64,000 bases of DNA from Prochlorococcus sp. AG-409-A10 (lineage in GTDB: Bacteria > Cyanobacteriota > Cyanobacteriia > PCC-6307 > Cyanobiaceae), in NCBI GenBank assembly GCA_003216175.1, contig QCJG01000007.1:32878-96877 (forward strand), written 5' to 3'. The notes under the pieces were generated by a model, which made no database searches, was not told the origin of the DNA, and worked only from the letters and a program-made list of their open reading frames with translations. How positions within the stretch are numbered: position 1 is the stretch's first letter; every line of letters starts with the position of its first letter. The position numbers and the translations under genes were made by a program. Below are positions 28,034 to 35,898 of this stretch, one piece after another.

Positions 28034-28534
28034 TTGTATACAACTAATGTGGAGATTAATCAAATCTCAAAAAAAACACTTTATCTGGCATCTCCATATG
28101 GTTTCTCTGAGCAATGGAGGTCGAAACTTTTACCTGAATTTATTATTAAACTTGAGTTTATGGGAGCAAAGGTTTTGGAACCTTTTCATCGTAATAGTCA
28201 TATTGATATATCTAAGCCTGGTTGGGCTAATAAAGTAGCTTATTCAAACTTAGATGATTTGAGGCAATCGGATGGTTTGTTCGCAATAGTTAACGGATCA
28301 CCTCCTGATGAGGGAGTAATGGTTGAGCTTGGTGTCGCTATTGCCTTAGGGAAACCTACATTTTTATTTAGAGATGATTTTCGTAAATGTACTGATTCTG
28401 ATGAATACCCCCTTAACTTAATGCTTTTCTTGGGAATGCCTTCTGAATCCTGGAGTGATTACTATTATTCTTCTTTGTCAGAGATTGATTGTAAACAGAA
28501 AGCGATTTATAAATGGTTGAGAACAAATAATTAA
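28034..28534 (+). CDS. Nucleoside 2-deoxyribosyltransferase
   Basis: The enzyme swaps bases between deoxyribonucleosides. The 166-residue protein has the family blocks LYLASPYGFSEQW, SDGLFAIVNGSPPDEGVMVE and ELGVAIALGKPTFLFRDD; the glutamate of VELGVA is the expected nucleophile. The frame can start at TTG 28034 or GTG 28049. It suggests salvage of bases or deoxynucleosides. A hairpin (28555-28595) follows the stop. Confidence 0.85.
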   Translation: MYTTNVEINQISKKTLYLASPYGFSEQWRSKLLPEFIIKLEFMGAKVLEPFHRNSHIDISKPGWANKVAYSNLDDLRQSDGLFAIVNGSPPDEGVMVELGVAIALGKPTFLFRDDFRKCTDSDEYPLNLMLFLGMPSESWSDYYYSSLSEIDCKQKAIYKWLRTNN

Positions 28535-28554
28535 TGGATAATTATTTTATTGTT

Positions 28555-28595
28555 TTATAGATAAAAAAATTTACTTTTGCTTTCTTTATCTATAA
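28555..28595 (+). terminator. Candidate terminator, 11-bp stem
   Basis: A perfect inverted repeat, TTATAGATAAA and TTTATCTATAA, with a 19-nt loop lies 20 nt after the deoxyribosyltransferase stop. The stem is AT-rich and no clear T run follows, so it may instead stabilise the 3' end. Confidence 0.4.
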
Positions 28596-28634
28596 TAAAT
28601 ATATCAAAAATAATCTTTTTATATTTTATTATAA

Positions 28635-29480
28635 ATGAATTTTGCTTTATTTAATTTGACTAAGATAAGAATAGAAATATCTTTTAAATCTTTTGATGAA
28701 CTTCGTAAGACGCTAGCTTTTTATCAGAGAAATAATCTTTATAAAATTAATATACCCTGTAAAAATAATATAAAAAAAGATTTTCTACTAGAGTCTATCA
28801 AAATTTCAAAAGAAGAGTTTCCAACTATAGATATTATTCCTCACTTTAGTATCCTGCATGAATTCAAAAGGAATAGGGTCAATACTTATGATTCTTTTCT
28901 CAACTTCCTTCAGTCTGTAAAGAAATTAGGATGTAGTCATGTACTTCTTGTCTCTGGGTCTCAGAAAAGGTCGACATTAGATTCAGTTACTGCTTTATCA
29001 ATGCTTAAAGAAACTCCTTTATTTTTTAATCAATATATTTCTATTGGAGTAGCTTTTAATCCTTATCTTCCTGAATTTTTGTTTGATGAAGAGATCTCAA
29101 GATTAGAAAAGAAACTTCAATCAGGTCTAGTAAGTTCTATTTGGCTTCAATTTGGTACTGATTACAAACTCCTAAAAAGTAGGATTGAAATCCTTTTCAA
29201 TATCATTTCAACTGCTTATAAAAATAACTCTAAAATTTCAAATATTATGATATTTGGGAGTATTTTAATTCCATCTAGAGAATTTTTAGCTAGATTTAAA
29301 TTCAGACCCTGGAAAGGTGTATATTGTTCTAATGAATTTTTAGAATCAACTGATGTTGCTAATAACTTGGTTTCAGAATTATTAAAAACTTATAAACAAT
29401 ATAAAATTTGCCCAATAATTGAAAATATTAGCTCTACAGAAGATCATTTGAAAAAATTAAAAATGTCTCTTTATTTATAA
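28635..29480 (+). CDS. Possible methylenetetrahydrofolate-reductase-like TIM barrel
   Basis: The 281-residue protein resembles the MetF fold: IDIIPHFSILHEFKRNR in the position of the folate/flavin strand, LGCSHVLLVSGSQKRSTL like the MetF segment that precedes the FAD loop, then LEKKLQSGLVSSIWLQFGTD, where MetF has its Q/F active-site strand. Similarity is distant and the cofactor residues cannot be confirmed by eye. It lies 100 nt after the deoxyribosyltransferase gene, but a hairpin separates them. Confidence 0.45.
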   Translation: MNFALFNLTKIRIEISFKSFDELRKTLAFYQRNNLYKINIPCKNNIKKDFLLESIKISKEEFPTIDIIPHFSILHEFKRNRVNTYDSFLNFLQSVKKLGCSHVLLVSGSQKRSTLDSVTALSMLKETPLFFNQYISIGVAFNPYLPEFLFDEEISRLEKKLQSGLVSSIWLQFGTDYKLLKSRIEILFNIISTAYKNNSKISNIMIFGSILIPSREFLARFKFRPWKGVYCSNEFLESTDVANNLVSELLKTYKQYKICPIIENISSTEDHLKKLKMSLYL

Positions 29481-30085
29481 CTTTAAATAATTTTTTATGA
29501 TTTACAGTGTTATTTAACACATTTGATTTGGTTCTCAAAAATTTAAGGATATACTGTATTCAAAATTCAAGAAGTTTGTTTAACTAAGCTGATTTTAAAC
29601 TCAATTTTTTGACTTAGATTTTAACATAAGGATTTTTTTTACAGCTCCTTGCAGAAATCAACTAATCGATTGATAAGGTTCATTACCATATTTAATAATT
29701 TATGTGAGTTTGAGATTTGTGATGTATAAAGAATTGACTTCCTTGGAGATTCATATACTCAAAATTTTGATCGTAGGCAAATTTTAATTATCGATGAATT
29801 TTTGCAAGTCTTCTCTTAAGTCTCCCTCGTGCATATTTTACCTTCTACGTCTTTTGCGATCAGGTAAATGCTTAATTTTAAGTAATTGCAATTCCTAGTC
29901 ATTTTCTTTATCATTTTTCGTTATGAGCTCTTCCTCTTAGACCTTTTTGAAAGCTTTAATTATGACTTGGATGAATTTATTTTCATAGGCTGAGATCCTT
30001 TTGATTTTAGTGTTTGATTGATGTCCACCTTCCTTTCGCAGTCGGTCGAAAATTCCATTAATTTGGTATAAATCAACTGCTAACA
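29481..30085. other. Long intergenic region
   Basis: About 600 nt. A GTGTTA-tt-TAACAC palindrome lies near 29507-29520. A minus-strand frame at 29937-30134 (65 residues) is possible but overlaps the better plus-strand gene at 30086 head to head. A 16-residue minus-strand frame, MHEGDLREDLQKFIDN, behind an AGAAGG sequence near 29840 is too short to call. Confidence 0.45.
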
Positions 30086-30289
30086 ATGTTTTCAACAAGG
30101 AAAAAAACTGCGCAAAAGTCAATTCCTCAGTCAAGTTCTTTTGCTGAAGACACTTTGTTGCTTAGGAGAGCATCTGAAGCTAATCGATACAAGCTGGCTG
30201 CCTTGATAATGCTTGTAGCTGGTTTTGGCCTGTTAACTCTAGGTACTTGGGTTCTCAATGATTTTAATTTTCTTACTTTCACAAATTGA
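30086..30289 (+). CDS. 67-residue single-span membrane protein
   Basis: A basic, Ser-rich N-terminus (FSTRKKTAQKSIPQSSS) is followed by one membrane helix (YKLAALIMLVAGFGLLTLGTW, about 35-56) and a short tail. The helix composition and positive-inside pattern support coding. Family unknown. Confidence 0.55.
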   Translation: MFSTRKKTAQKSIPQSSSFAEDTLLLRRASEANRYKLAALIMLVAGFGLLTLGTWVLNDFNFLTFTN

Positions 30290-30443
30290 GAAAGTTAATT
30301 GATCTCTTGTTTTTAAAAGAAGGGAAAAAAATATTAAATTTTCCTAAGACTTCTTAAATATTATTATTAAATTATATCTTTTAAAACTCTCAATTTAAAA
30401 GTTTCTCTTTAATACTCTAAAATTAGTTGACAGCGATTATAAA

Positions 30444-30779
30444 ATGTCAAATTCTTGGGATAAATATTTCTCTCATTACACGGACTGGGATGATGCACAT
30501 TGTTTTAATGTAAGATTGGAACTCAAATTTGAGGAGGAGTTAATGAGACTTGGTTATGTTGAATTTGTTAATTGCGATGATATATACACAATTGATAATA
30601 ATATTTCTAATAAAACGCTATCTAAAAGTAAAACATATACAAAGAACAAAAATGAGATCTTACTATCTTTTGAAGTTCCTTATGATTGGTCGATTGATAC
30701 AGACTGGGAGGATAAAGCTCTTGTTCTCCTTGGATTATGTGATGAGTGGGTCATAGATTCATCTGTTGAGGATAAATGA
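30444..30779 (+). CDS. Hypothetical acidic protein
   Basis: The 111-residue soluble protein is unrecognised. It is rich in Asp/Glu and Trp (MSNSWDKYFSHYTDWDDAHC at the N-terminus, WSIDTDWEDKALVLLGLCDE near the C-terminus). No known motif is visible. The ATG at 30444 is used. Confidence 0.5.
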   Translation: MSNSWDKYFSHYTDWDDAHCFNVRLELKFEEELMRLGYVEFVNCDDIYTIDNNISNKTLSKSKTYTKNKNEILLSFEVPYDWSIDTDWEDKALVLLGLCDEWVIDSSVEDK

Positions 30780-30831
30780 TATTTTTACACTATGCTTTAA
30801 CATTAGAATTTATAAATGTTTTTAATTATAT

Positions 30832-31098
30832 TCATGAGTAGAAAATAAGTGCTAGACCTTTTTGCGTTAAATAAAATTCTTTTTCTTCTCGACTTAAATC
30901 CATTGCTAATTCTTCCCCTTCTTTAATTGCTTGCTCATAAGGTGGTTTTGAGGGAGAATTTCCCTTATAAATTGCTGCAATACCCAATGGTGTTGCGTTC
31001 CATGCAAAATTAGCCGTTTCTCCAATCGGAGGCTGATTTAAGGCTTCTTCAAGAAGATTTGATGAGTTTGATTTGGGTCGAGTTGTTGTTGATGTCAT
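30832..31098 (-). CDS. 88-residue hypothetical protein
   Basis: The protein has a Thr/Ser/Asn-rich N-terminus, a Gly/Pro-containing middle (TPLGIAAIYKGNSPSKPPYE) and a charged helical C-terminal part (EGEELAMDLSREEKEFYLTQ). It has no membrane helix or recognised family. It is convergent with the 111-residue gene at 30444. Confidence 0.5.
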   Translation of the reverse strand: MTSTTTRPKSNSSNLLEEALNQPPIGETANFAWNATPLGIAAIYKGNSPSKPPYEQAIKEGEELAMDLSREEKEFYLTQKGLALIFYS

Positions 31099-31339
31099 GT
31101 TTATATTTAAGATTTCTTATAAAAAAAACTTGTTTAGTGATCCTTAGAAGAATATATTCATTTACTTTCTAGTGCATTAGATTGTTTTATGCGTCATTTT
31201 TGTTGATCTCTGCATGCTTTCCAATTTCTAACCCTTTTACTTATTTATTAGCCTGATATAGATTTTATTAAATCATTTAAAAATATTATTATTATTATTT
31301 ATCTTGGGTCATTTTTAGAAAAAGAATAAATTGTTTAAA

Positions 31340-31690
31340 CTATTCAAACAATTTTTCATTAATCTTTTCTTTGGATTCGGATAAACTTAACTCTGAATTA
31401 TAGTTGTAAGTTTTAGTGTTGTAAGTTATCCCTCTGTCTGAGATCAATTCATCAAGACCATTATATTTTAAGGATAAATTATCCATATTAATTTCCTTTC
31501 CATAAAGTTTCTTTCTAATTAGATATTTAGAATTCTGAAGATCTAATCTCTCTCTGGCTATCAATGCCTCCTCTACTAATATCCCTACCACCTTTGATTG
31601 GCTTAGTTTTTCTTCGTTTGCAATTTTGATAATAGTTTTCTGAGCATTAATTGATGGAAGATAGCCAATCCTTTTTCTTATGGAGGGCAT
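31340..31690 (-). CDS. Possible ribbon-helix-helix type DNA-binding protein
   Basis: The 116-residue protein starts with a short beta-like stretch (RKRIGYLPSINAQKTI) followed by two helices, IIKIANEEKLSQSKVVGILV and EEALIARERL. The helix-turn-helix spacing of LSQSKVVGILVEEAL matches MetJ/Arc-type ribbon-helix-helix proteins. The C-terminal half is polar and has no known motif. The DNA-binding role is an inference from the pattern. Confidence 0.45.
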   Translation of the reverse strand: MPSIRKRIGYLPSINAQKTIIKIANEEKLSQSKVVGILVEEALIARERLDLQNSKYLIRKKLYGKEINMDNLSLKYNGLDELISDRGITYNTKTYNYNSELSLSESKEKINEKLFE

Positions 31691-31772
31691 ACAAAGCTAT
31701 TCAGTTGAATTTAATTTACTTTACTTTTTGAATGAATTTCAAAAATCTTATGTATTTTTTGACTTCAGATTT

Positions 31773-31949
31773 TTAAAAAAACCATTCAGCCAACATTATT
31801 TTTGCTTTCACCATTTCATTTTTCGCCTTATGCTCATTTATCTTTTTTAGCGCTGAATATGCCATTTCCCCTTTTTTCCAAAAACGAATGTTATCTATAG
31901 GTCTTAGAAGATTAGACTCACTACCGGAATTTGTACTTTTTTTAGGCAT
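31773..31949 (-). CDS. 58-residue hypothetical basic protein
   Basis: The ATG-initiated minus-strand frame has a polar N-terminus (MPKKSTNSGSESNLLRP), then a long lysine-rich amphipathic helix (EMAYSALKKINEHKAKNEM) and a hydrophobic end (IMLAEWFF). The composition looks protein-like. No family is known. It lies upstream of the probable ribbon-helix-helix gene on the same strand, about 80 nt away. Confidence 0.45.
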   Translation of the reverse strand: MPKKSTNSGSESNLLRPIDNIRFWKKGEMAYSALKKINEHKAKNEMVKAKIMLAEWFF

Positions 31950-32122
31950 GAGGTTTCAAAAAAAGTGTTATTTCTTAATTTGAATTAAAATATTTGATAA
32001 ATTACACAATAGACTATTGACTAAGCTTCTATAAAAAATTAAAAATACAGTGAAATAAATTCTTTATATATTTAGTATTGCTAATAGATTCTTTTAAAGT
32101 ATATCAATTTGTACGAGTATTT

Positions 32123-32338
32123 TTAGTTTTTTTTGTCTTCAGGAAATTCTGGTTTCTCTCTCTTTTTTCTCCTGCCGTCTGAAAGCTCTAGTAAAGTTGA
32201 AAGTTGTTCATATACTGATCTGAGTGATGATAACTCTGGTAGCAAACCGTCGTTTCTGAGGTCTTCATCCATATATCTAAGCTCTTGTCTCACATAGGAG
32301 AGAATTGATTTTGCTTCATCTCTTTTTGGACCAGCCAT
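32123..32338 (-). CDS. Small helical protein, paralogue of the 35363 gene
   Basis: The 71-residue protein (LSYVRQELRYMDEDLRNDG, then LLPELSSLRSVYEQLSTLLE, then a Lys-rich end with KPEFPED) is clearly homologous to the 67-residue protein at 35363-35566. About half of the aligned residues are identical, including RQELR, GLLPELS, VY and KPEF. Function unknown. It is probably a helical hairpin. Confidence 0.65.
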   Translation of the reverse strand: MAGPKRDEAKSILSYVRQELRYMDEDLRNDGLLPELSSLRSVYEQLSTLLELSDGRRKKREKPEFPEDKKN

Positions 32339-32535
32339 ATTTTTTTTTATTTTTTGAAAAGATACAACAAAAAAGAACTGAATTAAGATTTCAACTGCGT
32401 TTCAAGACAATGTATTTCTAGTCAATATGTTTTTATTTAAATTTAGCTTTGATTCAATTAATAAAAGTAATATATAAATAAATAATTTATATATTACTTT
32501 TATTAAAATATAAATTATTTGAAGTTTATTCTTTG

Positions 32536-33756
32536 ATGATTTCAGATCTTGTCATTATTGGCGGAGGAGCTTCTGGTTTTATGGGGGCAATCACTGCAAT
32601 TAGTAATGGACTTAAATCTGTTGTGATACTAGAAAGTACATCAAAAGTACTTGAAAAAGTTAGAATTAGTGGTGGTGGTAGATGTAACCTAACTAACTCA
32701 TGTTGGGAAATATCTGACTTAGTAAATAATTATCCAAGAGGTTATAAGCAATTAATAGGACTGTTCAATAGATTTTCTACAACTGAAGCTTTTGATTGGT
32801 TTCAGAAAAAAGGACTTAGTCTTAAAGTAGAGAAAGATGGCAGAGTATTTCCTTGTTCTGATTCTTCGGAAGATGTTATAAAATGTTTGACTGTTGTTGC
32901 AAAAAAATCTGGTGTAAAGGTATTCACTAATTCTCATGTAAAGAAAATAAGCTTACTAAAAGAGGGCTTTACCTTATTTGTTAAAGGAAACAATCAGTTT
33001 AATACAAAAAATATTTTGATTTGTACTGGAGGCCATCCTAGTGGACGCAAATTAGCCAAGAGTCTTGGGCATTCAATTATTCAACCAGTTCCATCTCTTT
33101 TTTCTTTTTCTACTTCTGAAAACTCATTAAGAACTTGTTCAGGTATTACTTTAGATGTGCAAATTAAACTCAGCGTTAACAAAAAAAAATATGCCGAAAC
33201 CGGTGCTATTTTGATAACACATAAAGGCTTTAGTGGGCCTGCAATATTGAGGCTCTCAGCATTTAGTGCTAGAAATCTACATGCCAATAAATACAAAGGT
33301 GAATTAAGAATAAATTGGCTTTGCATGACTGAGAAAGAAGCAAGAGGAAAGATTGATTTATATAAATTAGAAAATGGTAAGAAGCTAGTATTTAATAATA
33401 AACCTTTTGATAAGTTGCCCAAAAGCTTATGGAAAGCTCTTTTATCAAGTTTAAATATTGATACTCAATTAAAATGGGCAGATATTACTAAATACTATAA
33501 AGAGGCTTTGTTAAAATGTTTAATAAATAAAACTTACTTAATAAACAGTCGTGGTCCTTTTGGTGAGGAATTTGTAACTGCTGGTGGTGTATCACTTGAC
33601 GAAATTAATTTTAAAACTATGGAAAGTAAGATATGTAAGGGGCTATTTTTTGCAGGAGAGGTATTAGATATTGATGGAGTGACTGGTGGATTTAATTTTC
33701 AACATTGCTGGACAAGTGGCTGGGTAGCAGGGAAATCAATAGCTTTAAAATCGTAA
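32536..33756 (+). CDS. BaiN/HI0933-type FAD-dependent oxidoreductase
   Basis: The 406-residue flavoprotein has an N-terminal dinucleotide-binding loop, VIIGGGASGFMGAI (about 6-19), the family hallmark RISGGGRCNLTNS at about 49-61, and the C-terminal FAD block GLFFAGEVLDIDGVTGGFN with FQHCWTSGWVAGKS. Family members are often named NAD(P)/FAD-dependent oxidoreductases; the substrate is unknown. I start at ATG 32536; a TTG precedes it by one codon. Confidence 0.88.
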   Translation: MISDLVIIGGGASGFMGAITAISNGLKSVVILESTSKVLEKVRISGGGRCNLTNSCWEISDLVNNYPRGYKQLIGLFNRFSTTEAFDWFQKKGLSLKVEKDGRVFPCSDSSEDVIKCLTVVAKKSGVKVFTNSHVKKISLLKEGFTLFVKGNNQFNTKNILICTGGHPSGRKLAKSLGHSIIQPVPSLFSFSTSENSLRTCSGITLDVQIKLSVNKKKYAETGAILITHKGFSGPAILRLSAFSARNLHANKYKGELRINWLCMTEKEARGKIDLYKLENGKKLVFNNKPFDKLPKSLWKALLSSLNIDTQLKWADITKYYKEALLKCLINKTYLINSRGPFGEEFVTAGGVSLDEINFKTMESKICKGLFFAGEVLDIDGVTGGFNFQHCWTSGWVAGKSIALKS

Positions 33757-33822
33757 GAAAATGATTCAAATTCTTATTTATTTTTTTTGTTCAATATCAT
33801 AGAAAAAATATAAAATTTAATT

Positions 33823-33906
33823 TTAACCAAGTGAGGCAATTAGGGCTGGTATTGCTACTAATATTAGACCCACAGCAGCTGTTGCAGTAAGTAATGATGT
33901 GCTCAC
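33823..33906 (-). CDS. 27-residue hydrophobic peptide (tentative)
   Basis: A GTG-initiated frame encodes a single membrane-spanning peptide (TAAVGLILVAIPALIASLG at its end). Its length and composition resemble low-molecular-mass thylakoid subunits of photosystems or cytochrome b6f, but I do not recognise it as any named subunit. There is no alternative upstream start. Confidence 0.4.
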   Translation of the reverse strand: MSTSLLTATAAVGLILVAIPALIASLG

Positions 33907-34094
33907 GGTATATTAATAAATAATCTTATTGTACATAATAGATTTGATTGCTTTTGTGAGTATTAATACTATTTATTGAAACTTATGTACTCTCCTTTTT
34001 TTGATTGGTTAAAGATAACAAATTATTTAATAGCTCTTGAATTTAATCTCAAGCACTCGAATAATTTATAGCGTTTCTCCTGACTAACACCTTT

Positions 34095-34152
34095 AAAAAG
34101 ACAAGAAGCTTATGCTGGGTATTAATACTCATCATAAGCTTCTTGTCTTTTT
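34095..34152. terminator. Perfect 20-bp hairpin
   Basis: AAAAAGACAAGAAGCTTATG is perfectly repeated in inverted form after an 18-nt loop, and the loop itself contains the palindrome GTATTAATAC. The arms begin with A5 and end with T5, so it can work as an intrinsic terminator on either strand. On the plus strand it would end a transcript starting in 33907-34090, where no gene is visible; the next plus gene starts 53 nt later. An unseen small RNA is possible. Confidence 0.75.
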
Positions 34153-34205
34153 GTTCCCACGCTTTATGCCATTAGATATCTAAAGTTCAATTCAAATATT
34201 TTTAG

Positions 34206-34769
34206 GTGAAATTGCTTAATTCAATCTTCTATAAATCAATATTCAAAGATTTTGCTTTTCTTGTTTTAAGAGTTTTTACTGGAACGCTTTTAATCCATCA
34301 TGGTTTTGAAAAGTTAAACGACATTAACAATTTTGCTGATGCTTTTGTTCGTCCTCTGCACTTACCCTTCCCTGTTACTCTCTCTTACATAGCTGCGGGA
34401 TCTGAAATAGGCGGCAGTTGGTTATTGATACTTGGACTTGGTACCAGATTAGGTGCGTCTGCAATACTTGGAACCATGAGTGTTGCTATCTATCATGCAA
34501 TAGCTACTTCAGGTTTTAATATATATTTGCTAGAACTTTTAGTGCTTTATTTTGCGTCTTCTTTTTCAATAATTTTGTTAGGACCAGGTATTTTCTCCGC
34601 TGATTACTTAATTAAAGAGTTTTTTGGATTCAATTCCAATTTTTTTATACAAATTTTTAGTAAACAATCATCAGAGAATCCTACATCAAATTCAAGTATA
34701 GAATTACCAAAATCTGCTAAAAAAAAGAAATCATTTAATTTCCCTTTCTCTAGTTTTTTATCTTTATGA
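34206..34769 (+). CDS. DoxX family membrane protein
   Basis: The 187-residue protein (GTG start) has four hydrophobic segments and the DoxX pattern: LRVFTGTLLIHHGFEKLNDI, AAGSEIGGSWLLILGLGTRLG, then two further helices. Members are linked to quinone or thiosulfate-related redox systems, but the function here is unknown. A charged C-terminal tail (about 155-187) is extra. It is convergent with the 98-residue gene at 34792. Confidence 0.75.
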   Translation: MKLLNSIFYKSIFKDFAFLVLRVFTGTLLIHHGFEKLNDINNFADAFVRPLHLPFPVTLSYIAAGSEIGGSWLLILGLGTRLGASAILGTMSVAIYHAIATSGFNIYLLELLVLYFASSFSIILLGPGIFSADYLIKEFFGFNSNFFIQIFSKQSSENPTSNSSIELPKSAKKKKSFNFPFSSFLSL

Positions 34770-34791
34770 TTACTTTATGATTAAATTATAA

Positions 34792-35088
34792 CTATTTTTT
34801 ATAAATTTCTTTTTTCTTCATGGACAAGTAGAACCACATCCAAGTTGGCAAAGTAATAAAGAAACCAATTAATATAATATAACTTTTTGTTGTGTCCCAG
34901 GCTGCCTCATCACACATTTCTTTGATTTTATTCGAAGGACTTACTTTACTGTTTAGGTTACTACAAATATTTAGTCCATGAATACTGAGCGTTCCATATG
35001 TTATAGCTGTTGGAACGGTGGCAAGTGATATTGCAAGTATTAAATTGCCTAGCCTCAGATTGAGGTCTTTTCTTTTTTGTTGATTCAT
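34792..35088 (-). CDS. Hypothetical two-span membrane protein
   Basis: The 98-residue protein has two membrane helices (NLILAISLATVPTAITYGTL, about 16-35, and SYIILIGFFITLPTWMWFYL, about 69-88) separated by a loop with two cysteines (GLNICSN and KEMCDEA) that could form a disulfide. Family not recognised. Confidence 0.55.
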   Translation of the reverse strand: MNQQKRKDLNLRLGNLILAISLATVPTAITYGTLSIHGLNICSNLNSKVSPSNKIKEMCDEAAWDTTKSYIILIGFFITLPTWMWFYLSMKKKEIYKK

Positions 35089-35128
35089 TTATATATTTTT
35101 ATCCATATCTAAGATATCGCAATATATA

Positions 35129-35142
35129 TTTTTTTTTTTTTT
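35129..35142. repeat. 14-nt T homopolymer
   Basis: A run of 14 T residues sits about 40 nt upstream of the divergent gene at 35088, in a spacer without other features. Possible slippage site or sequencing artefact. Confidence 0.6.
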
Positions 35143-35362
35143 ACAAAGCAGCAATATTTTTGGGATGTGCCCTTCAATTTTTTGTCCTGCATTTTTCAAA
35201 GTCAAACCCCTCTAGTTTCCTGTAATTAATACTTTGATATTATTTATGTATTTAACTTTCTTAAAAGTTTGCTAATAACTTGTTGGTTTGTAAATTTGTA
35301 GATGCTTTGTATACTAATATTAGGCTAAAGTTAATGTATCGTAGCAATTAATCTATTTTATA

Positions 35363-35566
35363 ATGTCCACAAGTAAGAGAGAAGAAGTTAGTTCTCATCT
35401 GCGTTATATCAGGCAAGAACTTCGTGACTTGGACCAAATGCTGGGCCAATATGGCTTATTACCTGAGTTGTCAGAGCTGAAAGAGGTCTATAACTCTTTA
35501 GATGCTCTTCATCAATTACTTTCGGGTAAAGTTAAAAAGAAACCTAAGCCCGAGTTTGATGATTGA
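35363..35566 (+). CDS. Small helical protein, paralogue of the 32123 gene
   Basis: The 67-residue protein shares the pattern YIRQELRDLDQMLGQYGLLP and a Lys-rich end with KPEF with the 71-residue protein at 32123-32338. The two copies are in opposite orientations about 3 kb apart and flank the flavoprotein and DoxX genes. Function unknown. Confidence 0.65.
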   Translation: MSTSKREEVSSHLRYIRQELRDLDQMLGQYGLLPELSELKEVYNSLDALHQLLSGKVKKKPKPEFDD

Positions 35567-35898
35567 TATCATAAATTACTATTTGATTAAAAATTTAAAA
35601 GCCATTGGATGATTTTTTATGTTTTAATCTTATGTTTTGAGACATTTTATTGGGTCTTACAAACAACTACAAAAAAAATTCTTTAGCAAAATTCTTAAAC
35701 AAATTAACGATTAAACTTACAAAATACAATATTCGCAATGGAAAAACTTAAAACCGCTATAAGAAATTTGCTTTATTATGGACCTAAAAGTTAATCTCAA
35801 GCTTTGTTACTATATTTAATATAGTGTGATTGGTTGGATTTGAAAAGAATAAATTTTTTTTAAATTTACTACTATACTAATAAAAATCCTATTTCTCT
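35567..35898. other. Intergenic region with only very short frames
   Basis: About 330 nt. The only frame of note is 35739-35795, an 18-residue ATG peptide (MEKLKTAIRNLLYYGPKS). It is basic and amphipathic, but too short to call a gene. No structured RNA was recognised. Confidence 0.4.

Noticed and set aside
29937..30134. Minus-strand 65-residue frame
   Set aside because: It overlaps the better-supported membrane protein gene at 30086 head to head and has no recognised motif; kept only as a possibility.
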